From Acanthosepion pharaonis (Eukaryota; Mollusca; Cephalopoda; Sepiida; Sepiidae), in assembly GCA_903632075.3 (NCBI GenBank), contig CAHIKZ030000125.1, positions 2,466,001-2,530,000 of the forward strand: a DNA stretch of 64,000 bases, in the 5' to 3' direction. Positions 57,821 to 64,000 of the stretch are shown here, piece after piece (within the stretch, counting starts at the first letter, position 1; the number at the start of each line of letters is the position of its first letter). A program made the position numbers and the translations under genes. Under the pieces are notes generated by a model. It was not told the origin of the DNA, ran no database searches, and was given only the letters and a program-made list of their open reading frames with translations.

Positions 57821-58363
57821 AAACTGGAGGATAAGATACAAAGTTAGCCTAATTATGTTTCGTCAACCTCATTATTGATCGCAACTTTCAACTGAACATA
57901 ATTTTCAGGTCGGAGTTGTTTTGCGTTCCTCCTAAAGTATCCTAATCTTTCTGATTCAGTTTTGGCATACATTCCAACTGCTTAGTCGTGGAACAATTGT
58001 TGACTTCTGCGTAGATGAATATATTTAGATAAATCATGAAATGGTAAACATAGAATTGTATTGCAGAGAGAGTTTTTGCTTTCGAAAACTTCTGTCGTAG
58101 CCTTGGGGATTCTTAGATAATATCCATCCTCTCCATTGACAAATAGCGATGTATAAAACAAGGCATCGAATGGCCGATGGATTTATCATCAGATTTTCTT
58201 TCCTATGAAGTATAAAGTCGTGATGATATCAAGCCTATTAACCTCTCATTATTATAGCAATTTCATTTCACTCAAACGCATAATATCACGTAGAATATTT
58301 CTCAATCTATTTTAACTATCAACTCAAGAGATGAATATGCTTCATGAGCATATTTGAAACTCC

Positions 58364-58715
58364 TCACATAATTATTTTATCATTCCAGCTAAAATCAATA
58401 TCTATATCTTTGTTCCCTTGAACTGTATACTTAGATTGCTGCGTTATATCACGAACAAAGTACATCTGTAAACACTGATTATCTTCATCAAGTACTGGTT
58501 GAAGTGCTCTAATTCTGTGATAAACCTTTTCTTGCACTTTAATTGGGGGCATCAATTCTCCCTTATGAATGATTTTAGCACCGAAGGAAGCCATCTGGAA
58601 TGCATTGGGACATTTCCAGAATAACTTTCTAAAATTCCTCTGGTCTCTATTCCGAAGAAAATTACTCAAATAATCTAGTGGATCAAGGTAATGTTCCAAT
58701 CTAACCATACCATTG
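58364..58715 (-). pseudogene. Helitron-like N-terminal domain
   Basis: An open minus-strand frame of 114 codons: FWKCPNAFQMASFGAKIIHK, VQEKVYHRIRALQPVLDEDN then CLQMYFVRD. The Helitron-like N domain has NNAF-MASFGA and G-VYHRIGSL-P. It lies immediately upstream of the Rep domain as expected. The intact length of this block contrasts with the heavy damage downstream. Confidence 0.87.
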
Positions 58716-58949
58716 GATCAACAGAGTCTAATCTCTTCGCAATTCCTCTTTCTGTACCATAATGTGAACAAAGTTTGTGCATCGAACACATTTAAATTGA
58801 GGGTTCATAAGCATAGTCTTTTGAAAGATCATTATTAAATACAGTTGAATTCCACTTTATTATCCTTCTTGCATGAAGTTGTGCATGTGATACCCTGTCT
58901 TGATTTTGTCTTTGCAACCTTTGTTATACAGATTCATTTTGCCCTTGTT

Positions 58950-59160
58950 GTTCAGTTCTTAAGTTTTGTACTTGAGATTAATTCTCTTTTATCTTCAGAT
59001 TTTTGCTGTATCAAATGTTCAGATCTGACCCTAATGCCTTGAGATATCTGTGATATTCGTTCTTCTGATTGTTGATGTCTATGCTGTTGATGTATAATTT
59101 TTTCTCCTTGAAGTCTCTGCCGCCATTGTTCTTCAAACACTTGCTGTCTCAGGTGTTCAA
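58950..59160 (-). pseudogene. Gln/Arg/Glu-rich N-terminal leader of the Helitron protein
   Basis: Frame reads FEEQWRQRLQGEKIIHQQHR then SEERISQISQGIRVRSEHLI, a charged repetitive stretch of the type that precedes the Helitron-like N domain. A related string (the CTTGAAGTCTCTGCC and CAGGTGTTCAAATCTGACTT region) repeats toward 59,200. No clear start codon. Confidence 0.6.
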
Positions 59161-59799
59161 ATCTGACTTGAAGTTTTTGTTATCTTCAGATTCTTGCTAC
59201 CTCCGTTATTTATATATGGCCCTTTGTTTTTCTAGTTGTAGCAATTTTTGCTCCTCATTTTTAGACTTTCTGGTGCTGTATGTTAAGAGCATTAACCATT
59301 TTCTACCTAAATATGATTTCTTCGTAGTAAGCATTCTTTCTTTAATAAACTAGTCCAAACTTGTTCTGTATTTAGGTGTATTTTTGTTACCGTAATTTCT
59401 GTTCACCAAGCTGGTTCAAAAAGAACTTTTTTCTCAGAAGAATTATTTCTTTGATATATTTCACTGTCACTTGATGGATCAAAATACGTTTATCCTTTGA
59501 AAGAAAAATAAGAACTGAAACTAGAGTCATTGATTAATGGACCGTTATACATTTAAGATAACGAGAAATTTAAGACTTATTCAGAACGAAAGAGAAAATT
59601 GTAGTCTTTTCAATAAATTATTGCACTCTATTTTCCCATAGTAATGGCCATAATATACTTTTAAATAATATCCAAGGTTAAATGGGGCTAACAGGCTTCC
59701 TTTCAAATTTTTATATAAATTCCCTCTGACTTCTCCAGTACACATACAAATACCATAAAAATCTTCCCGTTGTTCATTCATGCTTTCTGAGATATATTT

Positions 59800-61790
59800 G
59801 GCAGAAGATGATTAAAATTTGCACATAGTTTTCACTCCTCTCCGTTCTTTTGTAAAAGTGTAGAAGTTTCCTGTTTAGGATTGTTTTCACTCGCCTTCTA
59901 TCCGATTAACCATATGCTTGGGGTGAATTGTTTAAAAAGTAGCATAACATAACATGACAATGAAGTGCAATTCCTTTTCTATCGACGATTTTTAGTCACT
60001 ATGATACTTTATATATTTATTTCATCAAATATAAATTTTGCTAGTTTTCTTTTTCTGAAATTCATAAATGTTCCTTTTGGAAAAACAGTTAACATTAGAG
60101 GGTTAAGGTATCACGAAAATCCTCTTTATACAAGTATGGGTAATACCAGCATCTAAGTATTTCCCAGATATAGGTAATAACAAAATATAGTTACTTCTCA
60201 AATATAGGTACTTCCCAAGTATATATACTACTATAATCATAGGTATTTCCCAAATATGGCCGCTACCAAAATATAGCGATTTCCCTACCAAAAACAGAAA
60301 AATAATATACTTCCGGTTTAAAATTCGTTTCCTATATACGTTTAATTTCAAGCTAACAGGTGAAATTTAGTATTTCCAGCAAGCGAAATACTTCTACCTA
60401 TTACAAAGGCTAATTTAAAACTAATTTAAATTGACTGGACGGCGTTTATTTTTAAAAGAGTTGATTGCCCACATTTTTTCAATATCTTCATCGCAATGTA
60501 ATTCTCTGTATAAAACATCTATCAAAAATAAAACATACATTGCTCAAAGTTCATTTTAGGAACATTAAATGATTTAAAATATAATAAATCTGATTTGAAA
60601 CGGATATAATTCACTTTAAGTTTATAATATCGGAAACAAGGATTTTTAAAGTGACAGTAGATTAGTTTTTAACCCGACAATAGTTATTTTGATGTGCGGG
60701 CAGCCTGATGACCGGTCTGACATTGTTCCACGGAGGATGTGTCTGTAAAATAATAATTTACGGTGAGATGAGCGCATTTTTATATAAGTTCTATGTAATC
60801 ATCAATCTTAAAGATTTAGGATAATTTTCTCCGTAAACTAATGCTTTATTAAATTTTAGATACGTTGACTTAAATTTACTAAAAATGTCACTCATATTTA
60901 CTGTTAATTTTGCATATGGTCCACCTTATTTTAAAAAAATGGCTACTTTAAAAATATGCGAAAAAATTCAAAATTCTTTTAAAAAATAGTTTCCATTAAT
61001 CTTTCCCTTTGATGATTAATAAATATAGTTTTCAATAATTTAAATAATAATTTAAATTTTAAAAGTTTTAAAACCTCATATATATATTTGTAATTAAAAT
61101 TTCATAAAATGTAAATAATTCTTGAAAATATTCATTATTTCTTGAAAAGAAATGTTTTTTTCCTAAGACAAGGGTGTCGTTAATATCTCTTATTTATAAA
61201 AGCAATTAAAAGCCTTTCCAATAAAATAATATACTTTTATTGCATTTTATATTTTTCGATTTTGAGCGTATTTTCGGTAAATGGTTTTTCTGTTTGACAA
61301 AAACTAACAGATGATTGAAATTCTCCAATTCTGACGCAATAAAACAAGTATTTTAACCATACTTTCGTGCGTGCTAGAGAAGATTAAAACATTTAATAAA
61401 ATAAGAAAAATAATTTGTTCTTTCCTCTTACTAAAAACATAAAGTTTCTGACGATAAAACATTGTTTTTATCAAGGGTGAAGCCTTTTTCATCATAACAT
61501 TTTATTTCTTAGAAAATGTTTCGAGGAACCTATTAACAATTTTATATGAAATTCTTCTGTCTAAAATCTACTTACACTAAGACTATAAACTTAATCAAAC
61601 GTGTTTCTTTTGGCTTATACAGGTTTTGTTAATAAAATAAACGATAAATTTACAATTTAAGTACGTGTACATATCAATCATTAACTATCTTTCATTTGAC
61701 ACACTTATCTACTCTCTTTACCCAAAATCACCTCGAATTTGGAATGTTACCCAACCGCTTTTACTTGGTATCTACCACAATTGTTAGTTG
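59800..61790. other. AT-rich stretch, no gene recognised
   Basis: Includes a degenerate array of GGTANTTCCCAAATATA-like strings at about 60,140-60,290. No domain, tRNA or transposon motif otherwise. Confidence 0.55.
60140..60290. repeat. Degenerate short repeats TATAGGTANTTCCCAA
   Basis: Strings AAGTATTTCCCAGATATAGG, TTACTTCTCAAATATAGG, TACTTCCCAAGTATA, GGTATTTCCCAAATATGG and CGATTTCCCTACC follow each other at irregular 20-50-base intervals. Confidence 0.6.
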
Positions 61791-62068
61791 TTAGTGAATT
61801 AATTACTTAGAATGACGGTGTTGTTGATTAAGTCCACTTCTTTGAGCCCTATTCTCGGCTCTACTGCATCACTAGAGCAAAGATTCCAACTGCGAAGCAG
61901 GAAGCAGGTAATGCAATTGAAATTCGTGACTTTTGACTTACATCCATCAAATGTTATTAGATCTATTTGGCATTTTCCTGTTAAACAAAAAAATAAATTC
62001 AAGTATATAGATTTAGTATTAAGGTTTCGCTTATACGCTGAACGTAAAAACGCAAAGAAAAGTTCCCG

Positions 62069-62070
<2 letters not shown>

Positions 62071-62121
<51 letters not shown>

Positions 62122-62140
62122 CTCTCTCTCTCTCTCTCTG
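62071..62140. repeat. (AC)n-(TC)n microsatellite
   Basis: AC to 62,118, then TC to about 62,139. Confidence 0.95.
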
Positions 62141-62496
62141 GCCTCTGTATTGGTGCAGTTCTGTTTCTCCCGTGACGTGTACAGTCTGTGGTATCACCTC
62201 TTCATTCTGAGGGTACACGGTTGACAGTTCTCTTGTTGCTGTTTCCGACTAGTAGTTAGGAACCCTAACTCTTGCGTAGCGTCTTGGGCGGCCGCTCTGA
62301 ACAATAGTTGTATAATACCAGGGTGTCTGTAGTGCCATGTCGCGCATAGAAAGGTGTCCCTGCAGTCACCTCCGCTGGGAAACCCTGAGGCCACATTATG
62401 ATGCAGGTTGTGCCAACTCCTCTCTGCCCACATCACGGTCGATAACTGTCTGCTTCTTTTACTTCGGGCCTTCTCATCTTCCAACCAAAATTCCAC

Positions 62497-62945
62497 ATGA
62501 CTTACAAAGACCTAAAAAGTAATCCTAAACCAGCCACTCAAAAATCACCTAAACCCCTCAACATTTCGTTATCCAACATCCGTGGCATTAGAACAAACTT
62601 CTGCAGTATGGAATCTTTCTTCACTGCAAACTGCCCGGATATACTGGCTCACTCTGAGACCAAACTTGTCTCGTCTATCCCCTCCTATGATCTCTCGATC
62701 CCAGGCTACCTTCCTCTCCTCAAGAAAGACTCTATAACCCACATGCACGGCCTTGGTGTCTACGTCAAGGACCATCACCCTCTGGTCAGAGAGTTGTCTC
62801 TAGAATCACCAGACCAGTTGTACATGTGTCTCCGACTATCTCTTCTCAATGCGGTAAGCTATCTCTTCCTTTACCGCTCTCCATCCTCTCATGACTGTGG
62901 GATACTCGATAACACTTCTGACAGCATAGACAACCTCTTCGATGG
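62497..62945 (+). pseudogene. LINE ORF2 endonuclease, N-terminal half
   Basis: Frame: KPLNISLSNIRGIRTNF (the NIRG block with the conserved Asn), CPDILAHSETKL (conserved Glu), SIPGYLPLLKKD, HGLGVYVKD, then YLFLYRSPSSHD. This is the first part of an APE-type endonuclease that nicks target DNA to prime reverse transcription. The YRSPSS strand is followed after about 20 residues by the deletion junction. The C-terminal catalytic Asp and His and the whole linker to the RT are missing. The start at 62,497 (MTYKDLK) is only the first Met of the frame. Confidence 0.85.
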
Positions 62946-63897
62946 TTCCAGTTTTCAAGAACTCTGGCGACCCAACTGACCCTTCTAACTACCGTCCTAT
63001 CAGTCTCCTACACTCTTCGGCAAAGTCTTCGAAGTCTTTAATCAATACCGAAGTAATCAACTCACATCCCATGATCAGCTTTCAGACAAGCAATATGGCT
63101 TCCACTTTGGGCGATCTACAGCTGATGTGCTCACGGCCGTAACTGAAACTCTATACCAAGCTCTTCAAAATATCGGTGAAGCTCGTGTCGTGGCCCTTGA
63201 CATCTCCAAAGCGTTTGATAGGGTTTGGAACGCCGGTCTTCTTCGCAAGCTCCAGGGTTATGGCATTACGGGTCGATTGTTTGACCTAATACAATCATGC
63301 ATGTCAAACCGTGAATTGAAGGTCGGTCTCAACGGATTCTCCCCCAGTCCCTATCCCACGAACGCAGGTGTTCCTCAAGGCTCAATCCTAGGCCCCACTC
63401 TATTCCTTATCTACATAAATGACCTCCCTGACGCCATTAATTCCCTAGTTGGCATCTACGCGTATGACACCACAATTTATTTCTGCCTCAAAAACAAATC
63501 TAGTGTCACTGACAAAAATAACCTGGCCGTGCATCTCGAAAAGGACATCCAATCGGTTGTGAACTGGAACAGGTGTTGGCTGGTCAACTTTAATGATTCA
63601 AAAACAAAACTGCTCTCTATTAATCACCACAGCGATCCTTCCCTGCCCTCCATTAGAATGCCTGACGCTGAACTTCTCGAGAGCAACTCTCTGCGGCTGC
63701 TCGGTCTCACGTTGACTGCTGACCTGCGATGGAACAAATACTCTGAGTCAATTGCTTCGTCCACCGCAAGGAAGGTTGTCTCCCTGTGCCGCCCCAGGAA
63801 ATTTTTCTCCTCGGAATCGATCCTCCAGATCTACAAATCAACAATTCGCCCTTGCATGGAGTATTGCTGCCATATATGGTCTGGAGCCCCTTCTTGA
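62946..63897 (+). pseudogene. LINE ORF2 reverse transcriptase with YADD mutation
   Basis: After the deletion the RT begins VPVFKNSGDPTDPSNYRPIS (62,943 on). Two frameshifts lie between 63,003 and 63,127; DKQYGF--GRSTADVL is readable across them. The main frame then gives VVALDISKAFDRVW (first catalytic Asp), NAGVPQGSILGPTLFLIYIN, and GIYAYDTTIYF at 63,451-63,483. The last should contain YADD, but the first Asp codon is TAT (Tyr) at 63,463-63,465, removing a metal ligand. It continues NDSKTKLLSINHHSDPSLPS, LTADLRWNKY, ILQIYKSTIRPCMEYC and stops at 63,895. A TGA-type stop follows SGAPS because about 30 bases are deleted; the tail resumes in another frame. Confidence 0.92.
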
Positions 63898-64000
63898 TAG
63901 AACCTTCTCTGGCATCTCGTCTACAGTCACTTTCTCACAGACGCGCCATCGCCTCTCTCTGTCTCTTTTACAAATACTTTCATGGCAATTGCTCCGAGGA
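63898..64000 (+). pseudogene. LINE ORF2 C-terminal tail, cut by the window end
   Basis: In a shifted frame: LASRLQSLSHRRAIASLCLF, YKYFHGNCSE, the same tail as in the 14 kb and 48 kb copies. The dimer-linker sequence LLDR-Q present in the others is deleted between SGAPS and LASRL. Confidence 0.88.

Larger units (their letters stand above)
54455..59350 (-). mobile_element. Decayed Helitron (rolling-circle transposon)
   Basis: Read on the minus strand, about 4.9 kb keeps the full Helitron order: Gln/Arg/Glu-rich N-terminal leader (59,140-58,950), Helitron-like N domain (58,715-58,364), HUH Rep nuclease (about 57,800-57,400), linker with the two-tyrosine block (about 57,290), Pif1-type helicase (about 56,000-54,800) and a 3'-terminal hairpin (54,470-54,483) just before a TCTGCTATTAG end. 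The exact 5' end (expected TC) was not found and may lie up to about 59,800. Stops and frameshifts throughout make it inactive. Confidence 0.85.
62210..64000 (+). mobile_element. Jockey-like LINE, running off the right edge
   Basis: About 1.8 kb of element in the window: a GC-richer 5' region (62,210-62,496), the endonuclease start, a large internal deletion at about 62,943, the reverse transcriptase, and the C-terminal tail still running at 64,000. It is the best-preserved member of the family also seen at 14.05, 17.2, 47.9 and 49.1 kb. Confidence 0.9.

Overview
The window looks like intergenic DNA of an invertebrate animal, most likely a cephalopod (octopus-type) genome. This is inferred from strong A+T richness, very dense long (TA)n, (CA)n and (TATC)n microsatellites, and the mix of transposon families: tRNA-derived SINEs, jockey-like and RTE-like LINEs, Penelope-like elements (PLEs), Tc1/mariner and Helitron. 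I found no host exon, rRNA, functional tRNA or CRISPR. Every recognisable protein-like stretch is a decayed piece of a mobile element. No species call can be proved from sequence reading alone.

Layout. 0-6.6 kb: AT-rich DNA with microsatellites and a 200-bp duplication (728-1241). 6.6-8.0 kb: a decayed Tc1-type transposon with both terminal inverted repeats and an extra internal repeat. 8-12.6 kb: two SINEs, microsatellites and a hammerhead-like core (11.29 kb). 12.9-15.45 kb: a minus-strand pile-up PLE / LINE / PLE / RTE. 17.2-17.9 kb: a decayed LINE whose edge lies in a 4 x 59-bp minisatellite. 21.4 kb: a SINE. 24.7, 29.7 and 30.05 kb: three copies of a PLE-like tail. 27.7-28.1 kb: a 209-bp-armed palindrome carrying a hammerhead ribozyme architecture in each arm. 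30.7-36.0 kb: RTE-like LINE fragments, some joined to an LTR-like unit in a repeated composite. 36.4-36.95 kb: a deleted mariner. 39-43 kb: SINEs (one with a hammerhead-like core) and an LTR candidate. 46.6-48.5 kb: LTR candidate, MITE and LINE tail. 49-50.2 kb: LINE and RTE remnants. 51.6-53.3 kb: deleted mariner, a PLE GIY-YIG 3' end with a hammerhead motif, and another LINE scrap. 54.46-59.2 kb: a decayed Helitron (minus strand). 62.5 kb to the right edge: a jockey-like LINE running off the window.

The most interesting signal is the repeated occurrence of hammerhead-ribozyme architecture in PLE- and SINE-like debris. The clearest case (28,026-28,091, + strand) has all three stems and a UA cleavage site. 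Its two departures from the conserved core, C3 to U and G8 to A, fall at the two nucleotides that pair with each other in the hammerhead core. Two PLE 3' remnants sit inside or between (TA)n tracts, suggesting a link between PLE insertion and TA microsatellites.
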